A stretch of DNA of 64,000 nucleotides from Ancylobacter novellus DSM 506 (GTDB lineage Bacteria; Pseudomonadota; Alphaproteobacteria; Rhizobiales; Xanthobacteraceae): the NCBI RefSeq assembly GCF_000092925.1, contig NC_014217.1:4526001-4590000 (forward strand), read 5' to 3'. The notes under the pieces are model-generated. The model was not told the origin of the DNA. It worked only from the letters and a program-made list of their open reading frames with translations, and ran no database searches. Positions 1 through 7,674 of this stretch are shown piece by piece (the stretch's first letter is position 1; every line of letters begins with the position of its first letter). Both the position numbers and the translations under genes were made by a program.

Positions 1-461
1 GCGCGCCGGAGACCCGGCTTGCGCTCGCCCGTGACTTCGGGGCGACGCACACCTTCACGATCGAGGGCACGACCCATGACGAGCGCCTCGCGGCATTGCG
101 CGAGGTCACGGACGGACGCGGCCCCGATATCGTGATGGAGTTCACCGGCCATCCGAATGCCTTCGGCGAGGGCCTCGACCTGGTGCGCAAGGGCGGACGC
201 TACCTCACGGTCGGCCAACTCGGCAGCGGCACCACCACCTTCAGCCCTTCCACGATCGTGAAGAAGAACATCCGCGTCATCGGCTCGTTCTCCGGCGACG
301 TGAAATCCTATTGGAAGGCGCTGCAGTTCGCCTCCGCGCATATCGATCGCATCCCCTTCGGCAAGATGATCACCGGCCGCTACAGCCTCGACGAGGTCAA
401 CACGGCACTCGAGCGCATGCACGCGTTGCAGGAGATCAAGCCGCTCATCGTGATGGATTGA
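1..461 (+). CDS. Zinc-type alcohol dehydrogenase (MDR family), C-terminal part
   Basis: The frame is open from base 3 and runs in from outside the window, so only about 152 C-terminal residues are visible. They carry the end of a Rossmann fold (GRGPDIVMEFTG, then GGRYLTVGQ) and the usual closing segment of medium-chain dehydrogenases (YSLDEVNTALERM). The catalytic zinc ligands and the GxGxxG motif would lie upstream. It is followed after 14 bases by a CoA-transferase with a strong AGGAGGT ribosome site, so the two are probably co-transcribed. An oxidation step feeding the CoA-transferase/lyase pair is plausible, but the substrate cannot be read from this fragment. Confidence 0.85.
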   Translation, partial: APETRLALARDFGATHTFTIEGTTHDERLAALREVTDGRGPDIVMEFTGHPNAFGEGLDLVRKGGRYLTVGQLGSGTTTFSPSTIVKKNIRVIGSFSGDVKSYWKALQFASAHIDRIPFGKMITGRYSLDEVNTALERMHALQEIKPLIVMD

Positions 462-475
462 GGAGGAGGTCGGTC

Positions 476-1678
476 ATGCCCCGAACCATTCCTTTCGCGC
501 CCGACGGGCGCGGCCCGCTCGACGGCGTGCGCGTGGTCGACCTGTCCCGCCTCGTCGCGGGCAACATGACGACGCATGTGCTGGCCGACTACGGCGCCGA
601 CGTCATCAAGATCGAGCGTCCCGGCAAGGGCGACGACCTCAGGAACTGGCGCGTCGAGGGCGTCGAGGTGTTCTGGAAGGTCTATGCCCGCAACAAGCGG
701 AGCGTCGCGCTCGACATCCACGCCGCCGACGGGCGCGAGATGCTGCTGCGTCTCGTCGATACGGCGCAGGTGCTCGTCGAGAACTTCGTACCGGGCACGC
801 TGGAGCGCTGGGGGCTCGGGCCGGACCAACTGCTCGCCCGCAACCCCAAGATTGTGATCCTGCGCGTCTCGGGCTGGGGGCAGACGGGCCCCTGGCGGCT
901 GCGTCCGGGCTTCGGCACGCTGGTCGAGGCGATGTCGGGCTGGGCCTTCATGAACGGGCATGCCGACAAGCCGCCGACGCTGCCTCCGCTCGCCATGGCA
1001 GACATGGTGGCCGGCCTCTACGGCACGGCGGCGATCCTCGCAGCGCTGCGGGCGGTCGAATTGGGCGATGCGCCGGGGCAGGTGCTCGACCTGTCGCTGT
1101 TCGAGCCCATCCATTCGCTGATCGGCGCCGAAGCGGCGCAGATCCGCCTCACCGGGGAGCCGACGCCCCGCGCCGGCAACCAGTCGTCGCACACCGCGCC
1201 GCGCAATGTGTACGAATGCGCGGATGGCGCCTATGTGGCCTTGTCCGGCTCGATGCAGTCCATGGCCGAACGCATCTTCGACACGATCGGCCGACCTGAG
1301 CTCAAGACCGACCCGCGCTTCGTCGATAATGCGGCGCGTGTCGCCCATCGTGACGAGCTGGACGCGATCATCGCCGCTTTCATCGCTGGCCGCGACCAGG
1401 CCGAAAACCTTCTCCTGTTCGAAGCCGCCGGGGTGACCGTTGGGCCGGTCTGCTCGGTGGCCGACCTCATGGACCACCCCTTCGTGGAGGGTCGCGAGGC
1501 AATCGTCGAGATCCCGGACCGCGATCTCGGCTCCGTGCCGATGCACAACATCATTCCGCGCTTCTCCGCCACGCCCGCCCCGTTCCGCCGCGCCGCTCCC
1601 GAAATCGGCGAGCACACGGAGGAGCTCCGGCGGGAGCTCGGGATGGCGACAACCCCGCAGCCGGCAGAGGTTTCCTGA
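476..1678 (+). CDS. CaiB/BaiF (class III) CoA-transferase
   Basis: A 400-residue protein of usual family length. It opens with GPLDGVRVVDLSRLVAGN and ADYGADVIKIERPGKGD, the standard N-terminal signature of formyl-CoA-transferase relatives. The conserved aspartate that carries the acyl group in this family is probably the D of MADMVAGLYG. I chose ATG 476 because AGGAGGT lies 8 bases upstream; the longer open frame from 311 overlaps the dehydrogenase. The stop overlaps the next start (TGATG), which implies translational coupling to a CitE-type lyase. The pair suggests activation of an organic acid to its CoA thioester followed by carbon-carbon cleavage. The acid is unknown. Confidence 0.9.
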   Translation: MPRTIPFAPDGRGPLDGVRVVDLSRLVAGNMTTHVLADYGADVIKIERPGKGDDLRNWRVEGVEVFWKVYARNKRSVALDIHAADGREMLLRLVDTAQVLVENFVPGTLERWGLGPDQLLARNPKIVILRVSGWGQTGPWRLRPGFGTLVEAMSGWAFMNGHADKPPTLPPLAMADMVAGLYGTAAILAALRAVELGDAPGQVLDLSLFEPIHSLIGAEAAQIRLTGEPTPRAGNQSSHTAPRNVYECADGAYVALSGSMQSMAERIFDTIGRPELKTDPRFVDNAARVAHRDELDAIIAAFIAGRDQAENLLLFEAAGVTVGPVCSVADLMDHPFVEGREAIVEIPDRDLGSVPMHNIIPRFSATPAPFRRAAPEIGEHTEELRRELGMATTPQPAEVS

Positions 1679-2583
1679 TGACGAATTCTCCATCGGCATG
1701 GCGTTCCATGCTGTTTGTTCCCGTCCTCAATGAACGCTTCCTCGCCCGTGCGGCGGAACGCGATGCGGACTGCATCCAACTCGACTTGGAGGATGCCATT
1801 CCTCCGGGCCAAAAGGAGGAGGCCCGCCGCGCCGTGGCGTCGGCGGCCGCGCGTCTCGCCGGGCAGGGGGTGGATGTGGTGGTGCGCATCAACCGGCCAT
1901 GGCGGCAGGCGACGGCCGACATCGAGGCCTCGATCTGCCCGCATGTCTGCTGTCTCACCCTGCCGAAAGTCCCCGATGCCTCCCATGTGCGCGCCATCGC
2001 CGAGATCATCGACGAACTGGAGCGCGAGCGTGGCATGGCGTCGGGCCACACGCGGCTCGTGGTGATGATCGAGACCGCGGAGGGCCTGCTCAACATGCCG
2101 GCGATCGCCGCCGCCCATCCGCGCGTCACCGGCATGATCGTCGGGGCCGAGGATCTCGCCGTCTCGCTCGGCGCCTCGCCCACCTACGACACGCTCTACA
2201 TCCACAACGCGCAGGCGGTGGTCGCCGCGCGCAATGCCGGCATCCAGCCCATCGGCTTCGTCGGCACGGTCGCCGACTATGCCGACGAGGCGAAGTTCCG
2301 CCGCACCATCCAGCAGGCGCGGGAAATGGGCTTTACCGGCGGCTTCTGCATCCATCCCAGTCAGGTGCCCATCCTCAACGAGGTGTTCGCGCCTTCGCCG
2401 AGCGAGATCGACTGGGCGCGGGGGGCGCTCGATGTGTTCGAGCAGGCGCTCGCCGAAGGCCGGGGAGCGGTCACCTTCCGCGGCGCGATGGTCGATCTGC
2501 CCGTGGCAGATCGCGCCCGCGCCATTCTTGCCCGGGCGGCAAGTCTGGCTGATATGAGGGTGCAAAGAGCGCGAGTCGCATAG
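1678..2583 (+). CDS. HpcH/HpaI aldolase / citrate lyase beta (CitE-like) family protein
   Basis: A 301-residue TIM-barrel lyase. The sequence shows SMLFVPVLNERFLARAAE at the start, the acidic metal-site segment DCIQLDLEDAIPPGQK, then VVMIETAEGLLNM, GAEDLAVSLG and the C-terminal GGFCIHPSQVPILN. These match the stand-alone CitE group that cleaves or forms malyl-, citramalyl- or related hydroxyacyl-CoA. Its start overlaps the CoA-transferase stop, so the two very likely act in sequence. There is no CitF/CitD partner, which argues against a true citrate lyase complex. Confidence 0.88.
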   Translation: MTNSPSAWRSMLFVPVLNERFLARAAERDADCIQLDLEDAIPPGQKEEARRAVASAAARLAGQGVDVVVRINRPWRQATADIEASICPHVCCLTLPKVPDASHVRAIAEIIDELERERGMASGHTRLVVMIETAEGLLNMPAIAAAHPRVTGMIVGAEDLAVSLGASPTYDTLYIHNAQAVVAARNAGIQPIGFVGTVADYADEAKFRRTIQQAREMGFTGGFCIHPSQVPILNEVFAPSPSEIDWARGALDVFEQALAEGRGAVTFRGAMVDLPVADRARAILARAASLADMRVQRARVA

Positions 2584-2598
2584 CGGGCCTGAAGCGAT

Positions 2599-3558
2599 AT
2601 GGACCTTCGTGATCTGCGTGCCTTCGTAGCGATCGCCGAAACCGGCTCGCTCGCAGCCGCCGCGAAGGTTCTGCATAGCAGCCCTCCCTCGCTGAGCGCC
2701 CGGCTGAGGGATCTCGAGGACGAACTGGGCGCGGCGCTGTTCGAGCGGTGGGCGCGCGGGCTCACGCTCACCGAGCAGGGGCGGGAGTTTCTCTCCCATG
2801 CCTATGCCATTCTCAAACAGGCGGAGGATGCCAAGGCGAGCATGCTCAGCCGCGAGAAGCCTCCGGTCGGCACCGTTCGTTTCGGCGTGCCCGGCTCGCT
2901 GGTCGGGCTGCTGACCACACAGCTTATCGAGACCTGTCTCGCGCGCTTTCCGCAGGTCCGCCTGCGGGTGGTCGAGAGCATGTCCGGCTATATTACGAGT
3001 TGGCTGCGCGAGGGCACGCTCGACGCTGCCGTGGTGTTCGGGGGTGGTGCCGCGAGCGATCGCAGTGCCTCGCTGCGCCCTATCGCCGAGGAGGAGCTCT
3101 ATATCGCCACGTATGATCGGGCCGTGGTTGCTCCCTTCCTGAGCGACAGGGACGAGATCCGCATGCGCGACGTGCAGCATCTGAAACTGGTGATGCCGGG
3201 TCCTGAGCATGGTCTGCGGGTGCTCGTCGAGGCGACGGCACGGCGCCACGCCGTCCCCCTGAATATCGCCATCGAGATCGATGCCTCGCCGCAGATCTTC
3301 GAACTGGTGCGTCGCGGCCACGGCGCGACGATCTGTTCCCTGGCGGCCCGTCATCCCGGATCGATATCGAGCCTGGCGGGCAGGTTGCCGATCCATACGT
3401 TCCGCATTGTCGATCCGGGCTTCCGTCGTACCGTCTACCTGGCGACGCCGCTGAACCGGCCGTCTTCGCGGGCCACGATGGCGGTTGCCGAGGTGGCGGT
3501 GGAAACACTGCTGTCGCTGGCAGCCACCGACGAGTGGAAAGCCAGACGCCTGAGATAG
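2599..3558 (+). CDS. LysR-family transcriptional regulator
   Basis: A 319-residue protein with the LysR winged helix at residues 1-60 (MDLRDLRAFVAIAETGSLAAAA, then SARLRDLEDELGAALFER) and a substrate-binding domain behind it (RFGVPGSLVGLL, LRVVESMSGY). It starts 15 bases after the lyase on the same strand, so it may be the last gene of the dehydrogenase/CoA-transferase/lyase operon rather than divergent as is usual for LysR genes. Family knowledge suggests a small effector binds the C-terminal domain. Control of the upstream operon is an inference from position. Confidence 0.88.
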   Translation: MDLRDLRAFVAIAETGSLAAAAKVLHSSPPSLSARLRDLEDELGAALFERWARGLTLTEQGREFLSHAYAILKQAEDAKASMLSREKPPVGTVRFGVPGSLVGLLTTQLIETCLARFPQVRLRVVESMSGYITSWLREGTLDAAVVFGGGAASDRSASLRPIAEEELYIATYDRAVVAPFLSDRDEIRMRDVQHLKLVMPGPEHGLRVLVEATARRHAVPLNIAIEIDASPQIFELVRRGHGATICSLAARHPGSISSLAGRLPIHTFRIVDPGFRRTVYLATPLNRPSSRATMAVAEVAVETLLSLAATDEWKARRLR

Positions 3559-3643
3559 CTAGGGCCTCGGCGCCTGCAAACGCATCAATCCCGTCCGCCC
3601 CCCACGGCATGGTTCCCTTCAAGCGAGAACCGGAGATCGACCG

Positions 3644-3944
3644 ATGACGGCTGAGCCGCTACGTGTTGTTTCTCGACCGCTCGACCTTCCTGAACGACAT
3701 GTCCTTGCCGTCCTTCGCCCTCCAGCGAGGTAGTTCTTCGCGTTCCAGCGAGGTAGTTCTCCATCAGGCGTCCGCGCCCGAGGAGGTCAGCGCGCACATC
3801 GAGCGGGCGGACGTCGTCATCACCAACAAGGTGCCCGTCATCGCCGCCGCGCTCGCGAAGGTGCGGCGGCTGCGGTTCATCGCCGTCGTCGCGACCGGCT
3901 ACGACGTCATCGAGCGCGAGGAAGCGCAGGACGTTCTCCGCCAA
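3644..3944 (+). pseudogene. Broken D-2-hydroxyacid dehydrogenase (N-terminal remnant)
   Basis: The start MTAEPLRV at 3644 continues in another frame as LFLDRSTF (from about 3665), so one base has been lost. Later the frame reads APEEVSAHIERADVVITNKVP and LRFIAVVATGYDVIE, the classic N-terminal third of glycerate/hydroxypyruvate-type D-2-hydroxyacid dehydrogenases. Homology stops near 3944; the NAD-binding domain and catalytic His/Glu/Arg are missing. A short direct repeat sits inside. It is a decayed fragment left at the edge of the AT-rich patch. Confidence 0.75.
3721..3760. repeat. 17-bp direct repeat with 23-bp period
   Basis: TCCAGCGAGGTAGTTCT occurs at 3721-3737 and again at 3744-3760. 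The 23-base period is not a multiple of three, so it shifts the reading frame of the dehydrogenase remnant in which it lies. It looks like a slippage duplication. Confidence 0.7.
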
Positions 3945-3989
3945 AAGGAGAGAAAAGCCAGGAGGTGCTTTGCTAATTTTTGGGCTCTG

Positions 3990-4270
3990 GAGCCATCACC
4001 GCATCAGCGGAATGTAACAGTCAACGTCTCTAGAAAGATACGCGTGACATATGCGAATATGCGTTTATCTTTATCTAAATGGATCGAGAATATTGATATT
4101 ATCTAAATATACTTCTGGATTATTTATGTTAGCATAGAATATAAGGCACGGAATTATGTGGTATAATGTCCTGGTTGGTAGGGAGGCGCAGATATTTAAA
4201 CTATGAAATTCTATTTCATTTATCCAAGTATCATTATTTTGATCAATTTGCGAAAGAACAGTTTCCAAGC
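3990..4270. other. AT-rich patch between modules
   Basis: Composition drops sharply here: 4081-4140 has 15 G/C in 60 bases by direct count, against clearly GC-rich flanks. The patch covers the 3' end of the epimerase gene on the minus strand and the spacer to the hydroxyacid dehydrogenase relic. No gene of its own is evident. It may be foreign DNA or a recombination scar. Confidence 0.7.
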
Positions 4271-5258
4271 TTCGCGCCGCTAAGGTGCGGCGGTCATTTT
4301 TTCCGTCCAAGGTCGCAGCTGCGAGGGATGCCTTCGCCAATTCGACCGTGGGCCAGAATGGGCGGCGGGCCGACGTGAACGTACCCCAGGCGTCGATGGA
4401 ATTCGGGATCGTTTGATCTGGTCCTGTGGCAGGAACTCCGGCGGCTTTGAGGCCGAAGTCGAACAGACGCCAAGCCAGGTGAGTTGCGCGTGTCGAGCCG
4501 GTTTTCGTGGCATAGACGAAGAGGAGCCAAGCCCATTCGAAATGATGGCCGATCTCCCTCTGCCGCCTTTTGGGCTCGACGGCATCCCATTGGGGGCCGA
4601 ACCACTCATCGATCGCGCCGTGTTCGTCCACGAGGCGCGCCGCGAGGTCGACGATCCGTTCTGCACGTCCGAGCCATCCACCATTCGAATCGGCAGCGGC
4701 GAGCATTTGAAACGCCTCGAACAGGTGCATCTGGGGATATTGCAGACGGAGAAGCTCCGCCCCCGAAGGCTCACGATAGCCTCCCAGAGGGTCGAGCCAT
4801 TCGCTGTCGAGACGAACGGCGATCTCTTCGGCGACCGTTAGCACTTCCGTCTTTCCGGTCGCCGCGCTGTAGCCGCCAAGCGCCAGAAGGACAAAGGCGA
4901 GATCGTACAGATCGCCGCGCGGATCGACGACCCGCCCGTCGCTGCCCACGCGATGCGCAAAATGCCCCGTTGTGAGACGGCAGCTATCGAGGAGAAAAGC
5001 GAGCCCATGCTCGGCGCCACGCAGCGTTCCCGGCGCCTTGTCGAACCGATATGCCATGCTGAAGGTGTAGACGAGCCGGCCGGTCACCATGGTGGTGTGT
5101 TCGCTCGGCAGGGGCTGCCATTGCTCGCTCGCGCGATACTCCTCCACATATCCGCGGAGGCCCGGTCGGCAGGTGCGCTCGACCCAGCGAGGGATGAATC
5201 GGCCTTTCAGCCATGCCGAAAGGTCGGTGGCCTGTGCAGGGGCGAAAATAGCGGTCAT
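4071..5258 (-). CDS. N-acylglucosamine 2-epimerase / aldose-ketose isomerase (AGE) family protein
   Basis: A 395-residue alpha/alpha-barrel enzyme of normal family length. AGE landmarks are visible in order: TGRLVYTFSMAYRF, DLYDLAFVLLALGGY, LRLQYPQMHLFEAF, EIGHHFEWAWLL and the closing LPTRTLYHI. The histidines of QMHLFEAF and GHHFEWAW are the expected catalytic ones. It follows the UxaA-type dehydratase by 25 bases on the same strand, so the pair forms an operon within a hexuronate locus. It probably isomerises a hexose or related sugar; the exact substrate is uncertain. The last 60 or so codons are AT-rich, unlike the rest, yet still encode recognisable family sequence. Confidence 0.85.
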   Translation of the reverse strand: MTAIFAPAQATDLSAWLKGRFIPRWVERTCRPGLRGYVEEYRASEQWQPLPSEHTTMVTGRLVYTFSMAYRFDKAPGTLRGAEHGLAFLLDSCRLTTGHFAHRVGSDGRVVDPRGDLYDLAFVLLALGGYSAATGKTEVLTVAEEIAVRLDSEWLDPLGGYREPSGAELLRLQYPQMHLFEAFQMLAAADSNGGWLGRAERIVDLAARLVDEHGAIDEWFGPQWDAVEPKRRQREIGHHFEWAWLLFVYATKTGSTRATHLAWRLFDFGLKAAGVPATGPDQTIPNSIDAWGTFTSARRPFWPTVELAKASLAAATLDGKNDRRTLAARSLETVLSQIDQNNDTWINEIEFHSLNICASLPTRTLYHIIPCLIFYANINNPEVYLDNINILDPFR

Positions 5259-5283
5259 TGAGCGGGTTCTATCGTGACGCCGC

Positions 5284-6822
5284 TCACATCACCGCGCCGA
5301 TCTGCCAGGGTACGAACTCGGCGTCTCCATAGCCGAGCCGCTCCGATTTGGTCCGCTCGCCGGATGCCACGCGCAGCAGGGCATCGAATATCTCGCGGCC
5401 CTTTGCCTCGAGCGAGACGCCCTCGAGTATCTCGCCGCAGTTGATGTCCATGTCATCTGTCATGCGGTGGTACATTTCGCTGTTGGTAGCAAGCTTCAGC
5501 GAAGGCACCGGCTTGCAGCCAAATACCGAACCCCGCCCGGTCGTGAAGCAGATGAGGTTGGCTCCTCCGGCGACCTGGCCGGTGGCCGAGACCGGATCAA
5601 AGCCGGGCGTGTCCATGAAGACGAGGCCGTGCGAGCGCACCGGCTCCGCATATTCATAGACCGCCTGCAGTACGGCTTGGCCACTCTTCGCGACGGCGCC
5701 GAGGGACTTCTCCAATATGGTGGTGAGCCCGCCGGCCTTGTTGCCGGGAGAGGGGTTGTTGTTCATCTCGGCACCGTTGCGCGCGGTGTAGCCCTCCCAC
5801 CAGCGCAGCCGCTCCATCAGCCGGTCTCCGACGCGGGGAGATGCGCGGCGCACCAGCAGATGCTCGGCGCCGTAGATCTCCGGGGTCTCGGAGAGGATCG
5901 AGGTGCCACCGTCGCGCACCAGAAGGTCCGAGGCGAAGCCGAGCGCGGGATTGGCGGTGAGAGCGGAGTAACCGTCCGAGCCGCCGCATTGCAGGCCGAG
6001 CATGAGTTCGCTGGCGGGGCGCGTCTCGCGCCGTGCGGAGGCTGCGCGCGGCAGCATCTCGCGGATGGTGCCGGAGATCTGGTCCACGGTACGGCGCGTA
6101 CCACCGGTCTCCTGGATCGTCAGCGTCCGAAAGCCGTCGCTTTCCTCGACCCCACATTCCTTCTTCATCCGGGCGATCTGCAGCACTTCGCAGCCGAGGC
6201 CGACCATCACCACGGCGGCGAAATTGGGATGACAGGCATAGCCCCACTGCGTCCGGCGCAGAACCTCGTAGCCCTCGCCCCGCTCGGCGAGGCCGCAGCC
6301 CGTGCCATGGACGATCGGCACGATGCCGTCGATGTTCCGATAAGAATCCAGAAGACCCGAGCGCTCTATCGCTTCGGCGGCAAAGCGCGCAACCGAGGCC
6401 GAGCAATTCACGGAGGTGAGGATGCCGATGTAGTTGCGCGTGCCGGTACGCCCGTCGCTGCGGCGGTACCCCTGAAAGGTCGAGGGAACGCCGAAGGCGG
6501 GCTGATCGACCGCGAGCGTGGCTGCGTCGAAGTCGCCATGGGGCAGGGTGGTCGCGCTCACATTGTGGACGTGCACCCATTCGCCGGGCGCGATGTCGGC
6601 GCTCGCCACGCCGATCGGCTGTCCGAATTTTATGAGCGGCTCGCCAGCGCTGATCCGGCGCAGGGCCATCTTGTGCCCGCGAGGAATCCTGTCGCAGGCA
6701 AGGACCCCGCTCGTGCGGTCGCCCGGCTGGATCGCGTCCACCGCGACGACGACATTGTCAGCCCCGTCGAGCCGAAGGATGCGCGGCTCTGCCCGAAATG
6801 AGGATAGGGATACGTCGCTCAT
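5284..6822 (-). CDS. UxaA-family dehydratase (altronate/galactarate dehydratase type)
   Basis: A 512-residue protein combining an N-terminal SAF domain (about residues 15-95, GDNVVVAVDAI-like start) with a UxaA catalytic domain that begins at YRRSDGRTGTRNYIGIL. Further family marks are VNCSASVA, VHGTGCGL, LQCGGSDGYSALTANPALG and GCKPVPSLKLATNS. The length suits fused altronate dehydratase (UxaA about 495 residues) or galactarate dehydratase (GarD). Together with UxuA and UxuB-like enzymes on the other side of the GntR gene, removal of water from D-altronate to give 2-keto-3-deoxygluconate is the most likely reaction. It is divergent from the GntR regulator and should share its operator. Confidence 0.87.
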   Translation of the reverse strand: MSDVSLSSFRAEPRILRLDGADNVVVAVDAIQPGDRTSGVLACDRIPRGHKMALRRISAGEPLIKFGQPIGVASADIAPGEWVHVHNVSATTLPHGDFDAATLAVDQPAFGVPSTFQGYRRSDGRTGTRNYIGILTSVNCSASVARFAAEAIERSGLLDSYRNIDGIVPIVHGTGCGLAERGEGYEVLRRTQWGYACHPNFAAVVMVGLGCEVLQIARMKKECGVEESDGFRTLTIQETGGTRRTVDQISGTIREMLPRAASARRETRPASELMLGLQCGGSDGYSALTANPALGFASDLLVRDGGTSILSETPEIYGAEHLLVRRASPRVGDRLMERLRWWEGYTARNGAEMNNNPSPGNKAGGLTTILEKSLGAVAKSGQAVLQAVYEYAEPVRSHGLVFMDTPGFDPVSATGQVAGGANLICFTTGRGSVFGCKPVPSLKLATNSEMYHRMTDDMDINCGEILEGVSLEAKGREIFDALLRVASGERTKSERLGYGDAEFVPWQIGAVM

Positions 6823-6854
6823 CGCCCGCCGATCAGTTTGCCTTTTGTGATATG

Positions 6855-6866
6855 CTAATATATTAG
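6855..6866. promoter_or_regulatory. Perfect palindrome, probable GntR operator
   Basis: CTAATATATTAG is a perfect 12-bp palindrome. It lies between the divergent dehydratase (start 6822, minus) and the GntR gene (plus), in the only AT-rich stretch of the spacer. FadR-subfamily regulators usually bind such short inverted repeats in their own promoter. Confidence 0.55.
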
Positions 6867-6873
6867 TTTGGAC

Positions 6874-7674
6874 ATGCCAACCATGAAGAGTCCAGAGCCG
6901 CAGCTCTCCTCATCGCCGATCTCCGGAGTCTCGATGCGGGCTATCCCCGCCTCGGCGCGCATCTATGAGCTGCTGCGTGAGCGCATCGTCGGCGGCGAGA
7001 TGCTGCCGGGTGCGCCTGTGTCGGAGAAAGAGCTGGCCGAGCGCTATGGCGTTAGCCGTACGCCGATCCGCGAGGCGCTGCTGCGTCTCGCGGATGAGCG
7101 GCTCATCGACATCTTCCCGCAGCGCGGCACCTTCGTGTCGCATATCAGCGTCGAGGCGCTGCGCGACGGTATGGTGATCCGCGAAGCGCTGGAACGCGTG
7201 GCGGTCCGCCACGCCGCCGCGAAGGTGACGGATGCTGACATCTCCGAACTGCGTCTCATCCTCGACCGGCAGCAGGCCAGCGAGCAGGCGAGCGACTGGG
7301 CCGGCTTCCACGCCGAGGATGAGGAATTCCATCGGCGCATCGCAATATTGTCGGGTCATCCGAACCTCTGGCGGGTGGCGCGGCAGGAGAAGGTGCAGGT
7401 CGATCGCTGCCGCGTGCTTCACCTGCCCATCTCCGGCCGCCGCGAAATGGTGATGGGCGAGCACCGCGCGATTCTCGCCGGCCTCGCTGCCCGCGACCCC
7501 AACGCCGCCGACCGGGCGATGGCGGAGCATCTCGGCAACGTGTTGCCTGGCCTCGACGAATTGCTACGCGCGCGCCCTGACTATTTCGACGCCGATGTGC
7601 GCACGACCTCGGAAGGCGAGCCGGCCGCGGTGCCGCTTCGCACCGTGCGGCATAAGGACAGGCCCACGCGATGA
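6874..7674 (+). CDS. GntR-family (FadR/FCD) transcriptional regulator
   Basis: About 266 residues. The GntR winged helix is at residues 25-90 (SARIYELLRERIVGGEMLPG, then ELAERYGVSRTPIREALLRL), followed by an all-helical FCD effector domain (EDEEFHRRIAILSGHPNLW, with the conserved histidines of GEHRAILAGL). TTG 6868, ATG 6874 and ATG 6883 are all possible starts, and no clear ribosome site decides among them. Its stop overlaps the start of the UxuB-type gene (ATGA), so it heads the plus-strand hexuronate operon. By analogy with ExuR/UxuR, a hexuronate or derivative would relieve repression. Confidence 0.87.
   Translation: MPTMKSPEPQLSSSPISGVSMRAIPASARIYELLRERIVGGEMLPGAPVSEKELAERYGVSRTPIREALLRLADERLIDIFPQRGTFVSHISVEALRDGMVIREALERVAVRHAAAKVTDADISELRLILDRQQASEQASDWAGFHAEDEEFHRRIAILSGHPNLWRVARQEKVQVDRCRVLHLPISGRREMVMGEHRAILAGLAARDPNAADRAMAEHLGNVLPGLDELLRARPDYFDADVRTTSEGEPAAVPLRTVRHKDRPTR

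Noticed and set aside
1231..3396. 721-codon open frame on the minus strand across the CoA-transferase, lyase and LysR genes
   Set aside because: It is the mirror of three well-recognised plus-strand genes, with no familiar protein sequence. Such frames are expected in GC-rich DNA with strong third-position bias.
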